Assembly: GCF_024347335.1 (NCBI RefSeq)
Contig: NZ_AP025463.1
Span: 2,356,001-2,420,000, forward strand
Direction of reading: 5' to 3'
Source of the DNA: Vibrio celticus
GTDB taxonomy: Bacteria > Pseudomonadota > Gammaproteobacteria > Enterobacterales > Vibrionaceae
Length of the DNA stretch: 64,000 bases
The first letter of the stretch is position 1; each line of letters begins with the position of its first letter. A program made the translations under genes and the position numbers. Positions 35,011 through 43,982 of the stretch are shown here, in pieces. The notes beneath the pieces are model-generated. The model was not told the DNA's origin. It was given only the letters and a program-made list of their open reading frames with translations, and did no database searches.

Positions 35011-35191
35011 AATATTCTCAGACTGTATTTAAAAAACGGAAGTCTACTGGAATCTCAGCAAAAGGTGTCATCGCTGGGTAAAAGATAAAAGACACGAAAA
35101 ATTTGGGAACGACCATCAAATGATCGAGTTGAATGGTAACTCTCTGAGTTAGAGAGGATTAGACGCGGAAAGATCTTTCATAGAACAGAAA

Positions 35192-35220
35192 ACAAAAAAG
35201 GAGGCCTTTCGGCCTCCTTT
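35192..35220 (-). terminator. ptsG terminator
   Basis: AAAGGAGGCC / GGCCTCCTTT with loop of four; on the minus strand the stem is followed by a long T-run. Confidence 0.92.
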
Positions 35221-35240
35221 CAATTTATTGAATCAGTGAA

Positions 35241-36671
35241 TTAACCGTTGTTACGGATCCACTCATCCATGTCTGTCTTAAGGTTGTCAGACTTAGTACC
35301 GAAGATAGCTTGTACGCCACCAGCAACTACAACAACACCTGCAGCGCCTAGTTTCTTCAGCTTGTCTTGGTCAACAAGAGCTGTATCAGCTACTGCAACA
35401 CGTAGACGAGTAATACAAGCGTCAAGACCTGTGATGTTCGCTTTGCCACCGAATGCAGCAACTAGCTCACCAGCAAGTTCAGAACCAGTCGCAACTGACT
35501 CTTCTTCTGACTCGTCTTCACGGCCTGGAGTTTTAAGGTCTAGAGCTTTAATCACAGTGCGGAATACGATGTAGTAAATTGCAGCGTAAGCAATACCACA
35601 TACAACCATTAGGCCCATCTTAGACGCGTTGCCAGATAGAACTAGGAAGTCGATTAGACCGTGTGAGAAAGATGTACCATGTACAAAACCTAGAGTGTTC
35701 GCAAGAACGTATGCAGAACCAGCTAGTAGAGCGTGGATTGCGTACAGTACTGGAGCAACGAATAGGAAAGAGAATTCGATTGGTTCAGTGATACCCGTTA
35801 GGAATGAAGTCAACGCAGCAGAAGCCATGATGCCCATTACTTTAGCGCGGTTTTCAGGCTTAGCTGAGTGTGCAATCGCGATTGCAGCAGCAGGTAGACC
35901 GAACATCTTGAACATGTAACCACCAGCTAGCTGACCGAAGCCATTGCCCGCTGCACGAGATGCGTCATCAGCAACTAGGTAACAAGTAAGAACACCGTTT
36001 TGAGTTTCGCCAGCAGCGTTTACACAAGTACCAGCTTCAAAGAAGAAAGGTACGTTCCAAACGTGGTGAAGACCAAATGGAATTAGAGAACGCTCAACGA
36101 TACCGTAGATACCAAACGCCACTTGTGGGTTTTGGTGAGCAGCCCAATCAGAGAACGCAGAGATAGCGCCGCCAACTGGTGGCCATACGATAGATAGTAG
36201 GATTGCTAGACCAATCGCTGCGAAACCTGTGATGATTGGCACAGCACGCTTACCAGCGAAGAAGCCTAGGTACTCTGGTAGTTGAATACGGAAGAAACGG
36301 TTGAATGCCCAAGCAGCAACACCACCGACTAGGATACCACCTAGTACACCAGTATCGATGTTATCAACGCCCATTACACCAGCCATTACGCCAAGTGTAG
36401 CAGTCATGATGCCGTAACCAACGATAGCAGCTAGACCCGCTACACCATCGTTGTTAGTAAAGCCAAGTGCAACACCTACTGCGAACAACAGTGCCATTTG
36501 ACCAAATACTGAACCACCAGCTTGTTCCATTAAGTTTGAAACGATTTCTGGAATGAAAGGAAGATCTGCTGCACCGACACCTAGCAAAATACCCGCAACT
36601 GGTAAAACTGATACTGGAAGCATCAGAGACTTACCAACTTTCTGCAGGTTAGCAAAAAGGTTCTTAAACAT
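35241..36671 (-). CDS. ptsG: PTS glucose-specific enzyme IICB
   Basis: Inner-membrane glucose transporter-phosphotransferase. The 476-residue protein has an N-terminal EIIC domain with many helices (MFKNLFANLQKVGKSLMLPVSVLPVAGILLG; the region with GLHHVWNVPFFFEAG; GITEPIEFSFLFVAP) and a C-terminal EIIB domain. The phosphorylated residue is Cys419 in LDACITRLRVAV. Length matches E. coli PtsG (477). The 444-bp upstream spacer carries a palindrome resembling the E. coli ptsG Mlc operator, and mlc is in this window. In its dephosphorylated state PtsG sequesters Mlc, so the two form a feedback pair. Confidence 0.97.
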   Translation of the reverse strand: MFKNLFANLQKVGKSLMLPVSVLPVAGILLGVGAADLPFIPEIVSNLMEQAGGSVFGQMALLFAVGVALGFTNNDGVAGLAAIVGYGIMTATLGVMAGVMGVDNIDTGVLGGILVGGVAAWAFNRFFRIQLPEYLGFFAGKRAVPIITGFAAIGLAILLSIVWPPVGGAISAFSDWAAHQNPQVAFGIYGIVERSLIPFGLHHVWNVPFFFEAGTCVNAAGETQNGVLTCYLVADDASRAAGNGFGQLAGGYMFKMFGLPAAAIAIAHSAKPENRAKVMGIMASAALTSFLTGITEPIEFSFLFVAPVLYAIHALLAGSAYVLANTLGFVHGTSFSHGLIDFLVLSGNASKMGLMVVCGIAYAAIYYIVFRTVIKALDLKTPGREDESEEESVATGSELAGELVAAFGGKANITGLDACITRLRVAVADTALVDQDKLKKLGAAGVVVVAGGVQAIFGTKSDNLKTDMDEWIRNNG

Positions 36672-36932
36672 GTTTATGCTCCTGATAAAGATAAAATAAT
36701 TATATGGGTTCTAACGGCACACCCCCGTAGCTTATATGTTAGCACCCTGCGAAAATGTAACCATGTATTGCATTATATTTTCTGCCGCTAAATATATATT
36801 GATGGGGAACTAACTTTCTAGTCACTTACGAAATTTAGTTTCAAAACACGTCTTGGATCACATGTCAAATCTAGAAATGCAATGCTTTACAAGCGCTTAA
36901 TTATTTGAAATATATAAGTATTTCTCAAGATC

Positions 36933-36962
36933 CCTATTATTTTACTGAGTAAATAAAATAGG
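36933..36962 (-). promoter_or_regulatory. Candidate Mlc operator of ptsG
   Basis: The core TTATTTTAC-TGA-GTAAATAA is a near-perfect palindrome inside wider CCTATT / AATAGG arms. It closely resembles the E. coli ptsG Mlc site pattern (TTATTTTAC..GTAATAAA). It lies about 265 bp before the ptsG start. Inference by resemblance. Confidence 0.6.
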
Positions 36963-37072
36963 AGAGAATGTTATTTTTAGTAACGAAATTACAAATGTTA
37001 TAATTAGCGCTCTCAAGTTCAACATAATTCGTAAACATTAAAAAAAAACGTATTTTTGATGATCAAAAACAC

Positions 37073-37097
37073 AAAAAGGGAGCTTTCGCTCCCTTTT
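37073..37097 (-). terminator. Terminator of the fab-side operon ending in tatD
   Basis: AAAAGGGAGC / GCTCCCTTTT arms around TTTC, with a T-run on the minus strand, 19 bp past the tatD-family stop. Confidence 0.9.
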
Positions 37098-37115
37098 ATT
37101 TGTTTACTTAGATTT

Positions 37116-37883
37116 TTATCGCAAAAAAAGTTTTTGGTAATTTTTGGTCGTTTGTTCGGCAACCTCTTTCATCGACACACCTTTTAATTGCGCAATGTAA
37201 GCCGCCACTTCGACGACATATGCAGGCTGATTCTGCTTTCCACGATATGGAATGGGTGCTAAGTATGGAGAATCCGTTTCGATCAGCAACCTTTCTAATG
37301 GTAGGTTCTTAACAACTTCTTTAAGTTCTGTAGCCTGCTTAAAGGTCACAATACCTGAAATTGAGATATAGAAACCTAGTTCCATTGCTGCTTCTGCGAA
37401 CGCTTGATCTTCGGTAAAGCAGTGAATCACACCACCACACTTCTCAGCTCCGCCATCACGTAAAATAGCTAATGTATCTTCACGTGCGTTACGAGTGTGA
37501 ATGATCAAAGGTTTATTCAGTTCAACGGCCAACTCAACATGCTGCTTAAATCGTAGCTGCTGCAGCTCCGCCGTCTCTGGTTGGTAGTGATAATCTAAAC
37601 CTGTCTCACCAATCGCCACAACCTTAGGGTTGCTCGCGTATTCTCGCATTGTCTCTAGGCTGAAATCACTTTCAACATCGAGAGGGTGAACGCCACAAGA
37701 GGCTTTAACGTTATCAAACGGCGAGATCATCTCGAGCATGTTTTCAAACGAATCGAGTGTCACACCAACAGAAAGCAGCTGGTCTACGTTAGCAGCCTTC
37801 GCCTTGTTAACCACATCTTCTACGCTAGTGTGCAAATCTTGGTAATCCAGTTTGTCTAAATGACAATGGGAATCTACGAACAT
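37116..37883 (-). CDS. ycfH: TatD family metal-dependent hydrolase (YcfH)
   Basis: Predicted metal-dependent deoxyribonuclease/hydrolase. The 255-residue protein starts MFVDSHCHLDKLD, placing metal ligands His6 and His8 at the start of a TIM-barrel. Later ligands lie in IGETGLDYH, LIIHTRNA, GVIHCFTED and LLIETDSPYLAP. The ATG at 37881-37883 is chosen because GAGGAAAC precedes it. Its first ten bases overlap the end of holB, so translation is coupled. The holB-ycfH-ptsG order matches E. coli and vibrios. Precise in vivo substrate uncertain. Confidence 0.95.
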   Translation of the reverse strand: MFVDSHCHLDKLDYQDLHTSVEDVVNKAKAANVDQLLSVGVTLDSFENMLEMISPFDNVKASCGVHPLDVESDFSLETMREYASNPKVVAIGETGLDYHYQPETAELQQLRFKQHVELAVELNKPLIIHTRNAREDTLAILRDGGAEKCGGVIHCFTEDQAFAEAAMELGFYISISGIVTFKQATELKEVVKNLPLERLLIETDSPYLAPIPYRGKQNQPAYVVEVAAYIAQLKGVSMKEVAEQTTKNYQKLFLR

Positions 37884-38839
37884 GTTTCCTCGCAAGTGGC
37901 TATTAGCCAATTCATTATGAGTAGCTCCGTATTGAGTCCAGGGTGTTGCTTTAACTGCTCAATCAATATCAGTAGTTTATTCGATGCTGCATAAGCACTT
38001 TGATAAGACATCACCTCACACAGTGATTTCGCACTCGGAATGAAAGCCTGGTTCGCCAAACCAAAATGCAGCTTCTGTACATCTGACAATAGATGCCAAA
38101 GCCAGCCAAGTTGAATCAAAGGCTCTTTGCTAAGCTCTGTAGAGAACTTTAGCATGTCAGGTTGAGTGCCTTTTATCACATTCACAAAGCCATCGAGCGC
38201 TTTTGTTGAGGCTTCCACGCCACCTTGCTCAAACATCGCTTTTGCTTTTAAAGGCGCGTTGTCATTGAGTGCTAAAATATACTGCGGTACCGCTTTGCCC
38301 ACTTCACTATCTAACCACGCCGATGCTGTCTCCAACTGCGGGCTAACCACAGTGAATTGTTGACAACGGCTAATAATAGTCGGCATTAAGCGATTGCTGT
38401 TGCGAGTAGACAGAATGAAGATGCACTTGCTTGATGGCTCTTCCAGAGTTTTCAATAGTGCATTGGAAGCCGATTCGTTCATTGCTTCAGCAGGGTTAAG
38501 CAAAATAACGCGCAAACCACCTAACTGAGAAGACTCTTGAGCCCAACGGTTACTGGCACGCACTTGATCAACCGTGATCGACTTACCTTCTTTCTCTGGT
38601 GAGATCACATGAAAATCAGGATGACTGCCCGACTTCATTAATTCGCAGCTGTGGCAAAACCCGCACGACTCGCTTTCATAATTCGTGCACATCAATGCGT
38701 CGGTAAGTTGGCTAATCAACGCATCAACGCCGAGACCTTCCGGTGCATTAACAATCACAGAGTTAGGAAAACGCTCCGCATCGAGACTTTTTTTCCACTC
38801 ACTCCATACCGGTGTGAGCCAAGAATACACTTCAGCCAT
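37874..38839 (-). CDS. holB: DNA polymerase III delta' subunit
   Basis: Clamp-loader subunit. The 321-residue AAA+ protein has a degenerate nucleotide site (NAPEGLGVDALISQL in place of a good Walker A), as delta' should. It also has a zinc-binding Cys group (CTNYESESCGFCHSCELM, about residues 48-65), the sensor-type block LLNPAEAMNESASNALLKTLEEPS and STRNSNRLMPTIISRCQ. Its stop overlaps ycfH by ten bases and it follows tmk by nine bases. Confidence 0.96.
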   Translation of the reverse strand: MAEVYSWLTPVWSEWKKSLDAERFPNSVIVNAPEGLGVDALISQLTDALMCTNYESESCGFCHSCELMKSGSHPDFHVISPEKEGKSITVDQVRASNRWAQESSQLGGLRVILLNPAEAMNESASNALLKTLEEPSSKCIFILSTRNSNRLMPTIISRCQQFTVVSPQLETASAWLDSEVGKAVPQYILALNDNAPLKAKAMFEQGGVEASTKALDGFVNVIKGTQPDMLKFSTELSKEPLIQLGWLWHLLSDVQKLHFGLANQAFIPSAKSLCEVMSYQSAYAASNKLLILIEQLKQHPGLNTELLIMNWLIATCEETCS

Positions 38840-38848
38840 GACTACCTA

Positions 38849-39478
38849 CTATTTGTCGAGCCAAGCAGTTAGCGCGACTTTAATATCAGCGGCTACTTGC
38901 TCAATTTCTTGCTGCGCGTTAATCACAAGTACTGAATCATCTTGTTCTGCAATTTCTAGATAGCGCTCACGCGTGCGGTCGAAAAATGAGATGTCCATCT
39001 TTTCAATTCTATCAAGCTCACCACGGCCTCTAGCACGTTCTAGCCCTACTCTAGGGTCTAGGTCCAAATATAGCGTTAGATCGGGTTTAAAGCCGCCTAG
39101 CGTGGTTGATTTCAGTGATTCCATAGTCGTGCGCGCGATCTGGCGACCACCTCCTTGGTATGCTTGTGAAGACATATCATGACGATCACCCAATACCCAT
39201 TGACCATTGTCGAGTGCCGGCTTGATGACGTTCTCGACTAATTGAACACGTGCTGCATACATCAGCAGCAATTCAGTCATGTCTTGAAGCTTCTCGCCTT
39301 CGTGCTCTTCTTTAACCAATGAACGCATCTTTTCAGCTAAGACAGTACCACCCGGCTCGCGAGTATTAACAATATCCTCAACACCCGATGCTTTTAATGT
39401 CTCAACGATGGCATTGATTGCTGTGCTTTTGCCAGCGCCTTCAAGGCCTTCAACCACGATAAATTTCGACTGATTCAT
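38849..39478 (-). CDS. tmk: Thymidylate kinase
   Basis: Phosphorylates dTMP to dTDP for DNA synthesis. The 209-residue protein has the P-loop GLEGAGKST (residues 10-18), the substrate motif NTREPGG, the DRH motif in LGDRHDMSSQAYQGGGR and the LID-region Arg residues RARGRGELDRIE. Length matches the family. It lies between mltG and holB with ten-base or shorter gaps, in the usual mltG-tmk-holB order. Confidence 0.98.
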   Translation of the reverse strand: MNQSKFIVVEGLEGAGKSTAINAIVETLKASGVEDIVNTREPGGTVLAEKMRSLVKEEHEGEKLQDMTELLLMYAARVQLVENVIKPALDNGQWVLGDRHDMSSQAYQGGGRQIARTTMESLKSTTLGGFKPDLTLYLDLDPRVGLERARGRGELDRIEKMDISFFDRTRERYLEIAEQDDSVLVINAQQEIEQVAADIKVALTAWLDK

Positions 39479-39488
39479 AATTATTTCT

Positions 39489-40505
39489 TTATCTGTTTTT
39501 TCTTAATTGCTTTAAGTAAGCTCGCACTGCACGGTTATGCTCAGTCAAACTCTTTGAAAATACGTGACCACCTGTTCCACTCGCAACGAAATACAAGTAG
39601 TTGCTCTTCTCTGGATTCAACGCCGCGTTGATAGACGCTTTGCCTGCCATAGCGATAGGTGTCGGTGGCAAGCCACTCATTGTATAGGTGTTGTAAGGCG
39701 TTGGCGTGCGTAAGTCTTTCTTACGGATGTTGCCATCGTAGCTGTCACCCATGCCATAGATAACCGTTGGATCAGTTTGCAAACGCATACGCTTATTCAG
39801 ACGGTTAACAAACACAGAAGAAACACGCTCACGTTCTGACGCAACAGCGGTCTCTTTCTCAATGATAGATGCAAGAATTAACGCTTCGTATGGCGATTTA
39901 AGAGGCAGCTTATCCGCTCGATTTTCCCACTCTTCATTCACCACGCTCATTAGGTCTCGATGCGCGCGCTTCAACAAATCTAAATCAGTGGTGCCGTAGG
40001 TGTAGTGATACGTTTCTGCTAAGAAGAGACCTTCTAGCTTTTCGTTTTCAATACCCAACTTTTCAGCGATCTCTTTTTCAGAAACGCCATCCAATGTCTG
40101 TTGAATGAATTCGTTGTCTTTTAGCTGAACAAGCCATTCGTCAAAACGACTGCCTTCAACAAAGGTAATAGTAAACTGGTGTTCTTTCCCTTCTACAAGC
40201 ACCTGTAGCGCTTGCTCTAAGGTTAAACCTGGTTCAAGCAGGAAAGTACCCGCTTTTACGTCTACAAGCTCAGGATGTAACTTACGGATTAATTTCTCGT
40301 AAGGAGAAGCCTCAAACAGCCCCTCGTTAATCAACTGGGCTAGAACGCGGTTAAAGCTGCTACCTGAAGCAACAGTCACGACTTGTGGTTTTTCTAATTG
40401 AATAACTTGTTTCAGGTTATCTTGCGCTTGGTTGTAAACATAAAAACCAGCAGCACCGGCTGCAATTAAGCACAAGATAATAAAAATAAATAACTTTTTG
40501 ATCAC
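39489..40505 (-). CDS. mltG: Endolytic murein transglycosylase MltG
   Basis: Inner-membrane enzyme that cuts nascent glycan strands and sets their length. The 338-residue protein has an N-terminal membrane anchor (LFIFIILCLIAAGAAGFYVY), a LysM-like region, and the YceG catalytic domain with Glu218 in LASIIEKETAV, the same number as in E. coli. It also shows NRLNKRMRLQTDPTVIYG and the closing TPYNTYTMSGLPPTPIAMAG. Its start overlaps the pabC stop by four bases (ATGA-type junction), so the two are translationally coupled. Confidence 0.97.
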   Translation of the reverse strand: MIKKLFIFIILCLIAAGAAGFYVYNQAQDNLKQVIQLEKPQVVTVASGSSFNRVLAQLINEGLFEASPYEKLIRKLHPELVDVKAGTFLLEPGLTLEQALQVLVEGKEHQFTITFVEGSRFDEWLVQLKDNEFIQQTLDGVSEKEIAEKLGIENEKLEGLFLAETYHYTYGTTDLDLLKRAHRDLMSVVNEEWENRADKLPLKSPYEALILASIIEKETAVASERERVSSVFVNRLNKRMRLQTDPTVIYGMGDSYDGNIRKKDLRTPTPYNTYTMSGLPPTPIAMAGKASINAALNPEKSNYLYFVASGTGGHVFSKSLTEHNRAVRAYLKQLRKNR

Positions 40506-41380
40506 GAGTTTAGTTGTCCTTGAAGGCTACGAGTAACGGTTCCAATATTAAATTGGGTATCACTAATACGGGTAACTGGGGCAACCCCTAAAATGGAGTT
40601 TGTCATGAAAACCTCATCAGCTTGCATGAGTTGAGATAAGCAGTAGTCACTAATTGTAACGGAAAGTTCAGCCTGATTCAGCGCGGTTAACACTTGCTTA
40701 CGCATAACCCCCGCGACACCACTTTGAGTGAGTTGAGGTGTGTATATCGACTGACCTTTGCGCCAAAACAGATTGGCCATAGTGGTTTCAATCACATTGC
40801 CCGATATATCAAGAACCACACCATCCACTTCATTAGCTTGATCCATTTCATCTTTCATCAAAATCTGCTCAAGGCGATTATTGTGCTTATGGCCAGCCAG
40901 TAGTGGGCTCAAACCTAGCGCTTGATGGCAGATACCGAGTTCAACACCGGAGTCTTGCCACGCTGAATAATGGCTTGGGTAATCAAAGGTACTGATGGTG
41001 ATTGTCGGCTTGGCGATATTCTTGGTACTGTAGCCACGCCCACCCGCTCCACGGCTAACGTGCAGCTTGATCCCTGCTTTTTGATTATGAGGCTTGTTGG
41101 CGTTATGGAGCTTCTTTGAACCATCAAAGCTCTTTGTGCCATGAAGAACGTTATGTTGGATGTGTTGAAGCGCAGTGTCGAGCCAAAGACTAACAACATC
41201 CCAATCAAGAGCAGAAATGCGTAGCGCTTTAAGGCACTCGTCGACACGGTGCTGATGATCGTGAAAATGTTGTATCTCACCATCACTCACGAGCATTGTC
41301 GTAAAACAGCCGTCTCCGTACTGAAACGAGCGATCCAAAATATCGACAGTTTGCTGGCTTTCTCCATCAACCCAAAACAT
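40502..41380 (-). CDS. pabC: Aminodeoxychorismate lyase
   Basis: PLP enzyme producing p-aminobenzoate for folate synthesis. The 292-residue protein starts MFWVDGESQQTVDILDRSFQYGDGCFTTM, the fold-type IV opening. The PLP Lys lies in LLAGHKHNNRLEQIL (about residue 160). The ATG at 41378-41380 is chosen over one four codons upstream because GGGGAAA sits just before it. An insertion-like polar stretch (HGTKSFDGSKKLHNANKPHN) near residue 95 is longer than in E. coli. A terminator-like hairpin separates it from fabF. Confidence 0.93.
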   Translation of the reverse strand: MFWVDGESQQTVDILDRSFQYGDGCFTTMLVSDGEIQHFHDHQHRVDECLKALRISALDWDVVSLWLDTALQHIQHNVLHGTKSFDGSKKLHNANKPHNQKAGIKLHVSRGAGGRGYSTKNIAKPTITISTFDYPSHYSAWQDSGVELGICHQALGLSPLLAGHKHNNRLEQILMKDEMDQANEVDGVVLDISGNVIETTMANLFWRKGQSIYTPQLTQSGVAGVMRKQVLTALNQAELSVTISDYCLSQLMQADEVFMTNSILGVAPVTRISDTQFNIGTVTRSLQGQLNS

Positions 41381-41389
41381 GTTTTTCCC

Positions 41390-41430
41390 CATAAAAAGAA
41401 ACGGCTCAATGCTAAAGCATCAAGCCGTTT
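41390..41430 (-). terminator. Terminator between fabF and pabC
   Basis: AAACGGCT / AGCCGTTT outer arms and ATGCT / AGCAT inner arms, with TTTCTTTTT following on the minus strand. It ends ten bases before the pabC ATG, so some readthrough or attenuation is likely. Confidence 0.75.
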
Positions 41431-41484
41431 AAAAACAAGTCTAATTGTGACTATCTACGAGTGTTTACGTCTTTAATAAGATGA

Positions 41485-42729
41485 TTAAATCTTTTTGAAG
41501 ATCAAACAGCCGTTTGTACCACCGAAACCGAATGAGTTACATGCAGCATATTCCATGTTGCTAACTTCACGCGCAGTATGAGGTACCAAGTCAATATCTA
41601 AGCCTTCTTCAGGATCATCTAGGTTGATTGTTGGTGGAACAATTTGGTCAACCAGAGACATAGCCGTGATGATAGCTTCAGCAGAACCAGCAGCACCTAG
41701 AAGGTGGCCTGTCATTGATTTCGTAGAAGAAACCAATACTTGCTTGCTGCCTGCTTCGCCAAGAGCACGTTTGATGCCCTTAACTTCCGCTACGTCACCT
41801 GCAGGAGTCGAAGTACCGTGTGCGTTTACATAACCGATTTGTTCACCAGTAATGCCAGCATCACGCATAGCCGCTTCCATTGCTAGTGCGCCACCTGAAC
41901 CATCTTCACTTGGAGATGTCATGTGGTAAGCGTCACCCGACATACCGAAGCCAACTAGCTCACAGTAAATCTTAGCGCCACGAGCTTTCGCATGTTCGTA
42001 CTCTTCAAGAACCATCATGCCTGCACCGTCGCCAAGAACGAAGCCATCACGGCCTTTGTCCCATGGACGAGAAGCTTTTTGAGGCTCATCGTTCCGAGTA
42101 GAAAGTGCTTTAGCCGCACCAAAACCGCCCATACCTAGTGGAGTTGATGCTTTTTCAGCACCACCCGCTAGCATTGCGTCTGCATCGCCGTATGCAATCA
42201 TACGAGCCGCGTGACCAATGTTATGTAGGCCAGTCGTACATGCAGTAGAAATCGCGATGTTTGGACCGCGTAGGCCACGCATGATAGACATGTGACCAGC
42301 AATCATATTCACGATCGTCGACGGTACGAAGAACGGGCTGATCTTACGAGGGCCTTTTTCAGTTAGAGCTTGGTGACCGGCTTCGATCAAACCAAGACCA
42401 CCAATACCAGAACCAATAGCAACACCCACACGTGGAGCGTTTTCTTCAGTAATAGTTAGGGCTGAATCATCTAAAGCTTGAATACCTGCTGCGACGCCGT
42501 ACTGGATGAACAAGTCCATCTTACGAGCATCTTTTTTAGTCATATACTCTTCGCAGTTAAAGTCTTTAACTAGACCTGCAAAACGAGTTGAGAAATTGGT
42601 TGCATCAAAATGATCGATATTAACGATACCACTTTGACCAGCTAGCAGGGCTTTCCAAGAAGATTCTACAGTGTTGCCTACCGGTGACAACATACCCATG
42701 CCAGTGACAACTACACGACGCTTGGACAC
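41485..42729 (-). CDS. fabF: 3-oxoacyl-ACP synthase II (KAS II)
   Basis: Condensing enzyme of fatty-acid elongation, also tuning unsaturated chains with temperature. The 414-residue thiolase-fold protein carries Cys164 in ISTACTTGLHNIG, and the two catalytic histidines in YVNAHGTSTPAGD and KSMTGHLLGAAG. Start MSKRRVVVTGMGMLSPVGNT is that of FabF. It follows acpP by 93 bp containing a strong hairpin, the classical acpP-fabF arrangement. Confidence 0.98.
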   Translation of the reverse strand: MSKRRVVVTGMGMLSPVGNTVESSWKALLAGQSGIVNIDHFDATNFSTRFAGLVKDFNCEEYMTKKDARKMDLFIQYGVAAGIQALDDSALTITEENAPRVGVAIGSGIGGLGLIEAGHQALTEKGPRKISPFFVPSTIVNMIAGHMSIMRGLRGPNIAISTACTTGLHNIGHAARMIAYGDADAMLAGGAEKASTPLGMGGFGAAKALSTRNDEPQKASRPWDKGRDGFVLGDGAGMMVLEEYEHAKARGAKIYCELVGFGMSGDAYHMTSPSEDGSGGALAMEAAMRDAGITGEQIGYVNAHGTSTPAGDVAEVKGIKRALGEAGSKQVLVSSTKSMTGHLLGAAGSAEAIITAMSLVDQIVPPTINLDDPEEGLDIDLVPHTAREVSNMEYAACNSFGFGGTNGCLIFKKI

Positions 42730-42790
42730 GATTTTACACTCCGGGGATTGAGGTGATTTAAGATGAGGATAGATGAGTTAGATAAAACAC

Positions 42791-42811
42791 AGGCGGTCGA
42801 GGTGACCGCCT
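42791..42811 (-). terminator. Hairpin between acpP and fabF (possible attenuator)
   Basis: Perfect AGGCGGTC / GACCGCCT arms with a five-base loop, followed on the minus strand by GTGTTTTATC. A weak T-run suggests partial termination or 3'-end protection of acpP mRNA. Confidence 0.55.
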
Positions 42812-42822
42812 GGGAGAGATTA

Positions 42823-43056
42823 TTACTGAGCGCTAGTTACGTAATCGATAGCTGCTTGAACAGTAGTAATTTTCTCAGCTTCTTCATCTGGGATTTCAGT
42901 GTCGAATTCTTCTTCTAGAGCCATTACTAGCTCTACTGTGTCTAGAGAATCTGCACCTAGGTCATCAACGAAAGAAGCTTCGTTTTTAACTTCAGCTTCG
43001 TCTACACCTAGCTGTTCAACAATGATTTTCTTTACGCGTTCTTCGAGGTTGCTCAT
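42823..43056 (-). CDS. acpP: Acyl carrier protein
   Basis: Carries growing acyl chains on a phosphopantetheine arm. The 77-residue acidic protein has the modified Ser37 in the DSL motif (LGADSLDTVELVM). It begins MSNLEERVKKIIVEQLGV, and length matches E. coli AcpP (78). Upstream spacer of 166 bp to fabG is long enough for its own promoter, as in E. coli. GGAAAAG precedes the ATG. Confidence 0.99.
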   Translation of the reverse strand: MSNLEERVKKIIVEQLGVDEAEVKNEASFVDDLGADSLDTVELVMALEEEFDTEIPDEEAEKITTVQAAIDYVTSAQ

Positions 43057-43222
43057 TTTTTCTTTTCCTTTACAGAGTTCGCTTTATGCGATGTTTTCCG
43101 TAGTTTATTCAATCTATTGAAAGTTGCAAGGTCAACTTTTCTGGTCAAACCACAATTTTCACGATTTTAACCGAAATTACGTATGATCTTGACTTAAATC
43201 ATGCACATATGTTGCACATAAT

Positions 43223-43957
43223 TTACACCATGTACATACCGCCATTGACGTGAAGTGTTTCACCTGTGATATAAGCTGCCGCAGGTGACGCCAAAAATAC
43301 CACAGCTTCAGCGATTTCGCGAGGGTCACCTAGTCGACCTGCTGGTACATTCGCCAAAGTTGCTGCACGTTGGTCATCATTTAGCGCTTTAGTCATGTCA
43401 GTTTCGATGAAACCAGGAGCTACAGTGTTCACTGTAACGCCACGAGACGCAACTTCACGAGCCATTGATTTAGTAAAACCAATTACGCCTGCTTTTGCAG
43501 CTGCGTAGTTTGCTTGACCAGCGTTACCCATTGTACCTACTACAGAACCAACGTTTACGATACGACCTTGACGCTTCTTCATCATGCCACGCAATACAGC
43601 TTTAGACATGCGGAAGATAGGCGTTAGGTTAGTATCGATGATGTCATTCCATTCGTCGTCTTTCATACGCATCAGTAGGTTATCACGAGTGATACCTGCG
43701 TTGTTAACTAGAATGTCAATCGCACCGAATTCATCGTTGATGGTTTTCAGTGTAGCAGCAATTGAGTCAGTATCCGTTACATTAAGAGCAAGACCTTTAC
43801 CGTTCTCACCAAGGTACTCGCTGATTGCAGCTGCGCCGCCTTCAGATGTCGCAGTACCGATAACTTTAGCACCACGCTCAACTAAAAGTTCAGCGATTGC
43901 ACGACCGATGCCACGGCTTGCGCCTGTAACTAGTGCAACTTTGCCTTCTAAATTCAT
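43223..43957 (-). CDS. fabG: 3-oxoacyl-ACP reductase
   Basis: NADPH-dependent ketoreductase of fatty-acid elongation. The 244-residue SDR protein has TGASRGIG (residues 11-18), NNAG, and the catalytic Ser138, Tyr151 and Lys155 in NVGSVVG and NYAAAKAGV. Two ATGs stand side by side; the second (43957) is preferred because AGAGAAG is five bases away. It follows fabD by 25 bp. Confidence 0.98.
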   Translation of the reverse strand: MNLEGKVALVTGASRGIGRAIAELLVERGAKVIGTATSEGGAAAISEYLGENGKGLALNVTDTDSIAATLKTINDEFGAIDILVNNAGITRDNLLMRMKDDEWNDIIDTNLTPIFRMSKAVLRGMMKKRQGRIVNVGSVVGTMGNAGQANYAAAKAGVIGFTKSMAREVASRGVTVNTVAPGFIETDMTKALNDDQRAATLANVPAGRLGDPREIAEAVVFLASPAAAYITGETLHVNGGMYMV

Positions 43958-43982
43958 CATAACTTCTCTATTAAGTGGTTAT

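Larger units (their letters stand above)
36672..37115 (-). other. ptsG upstream region
   Basis: 444 bp without a gene, AT-rich. From the ptsG side it holds a long leader, a TCACA half-site for CRP (36858-36862, other half poor), the Mlc-like palindrome (36933-36962), a 17-bp palindrome (37053-37069) and the terminator of the tatD operon (37073-37097). Confidence 0.6.

Noticed and set aside
36855..36875. CRP site in front of ptsG
   Set aside because: Only one TCACA half is present; the other half does not match TGTGA at the six-base spacing.
37053..37069. FNR site in the ptsG upstream region
   Set aside because: The TTGAT/ATCAA halves are separated by one base instead of four.
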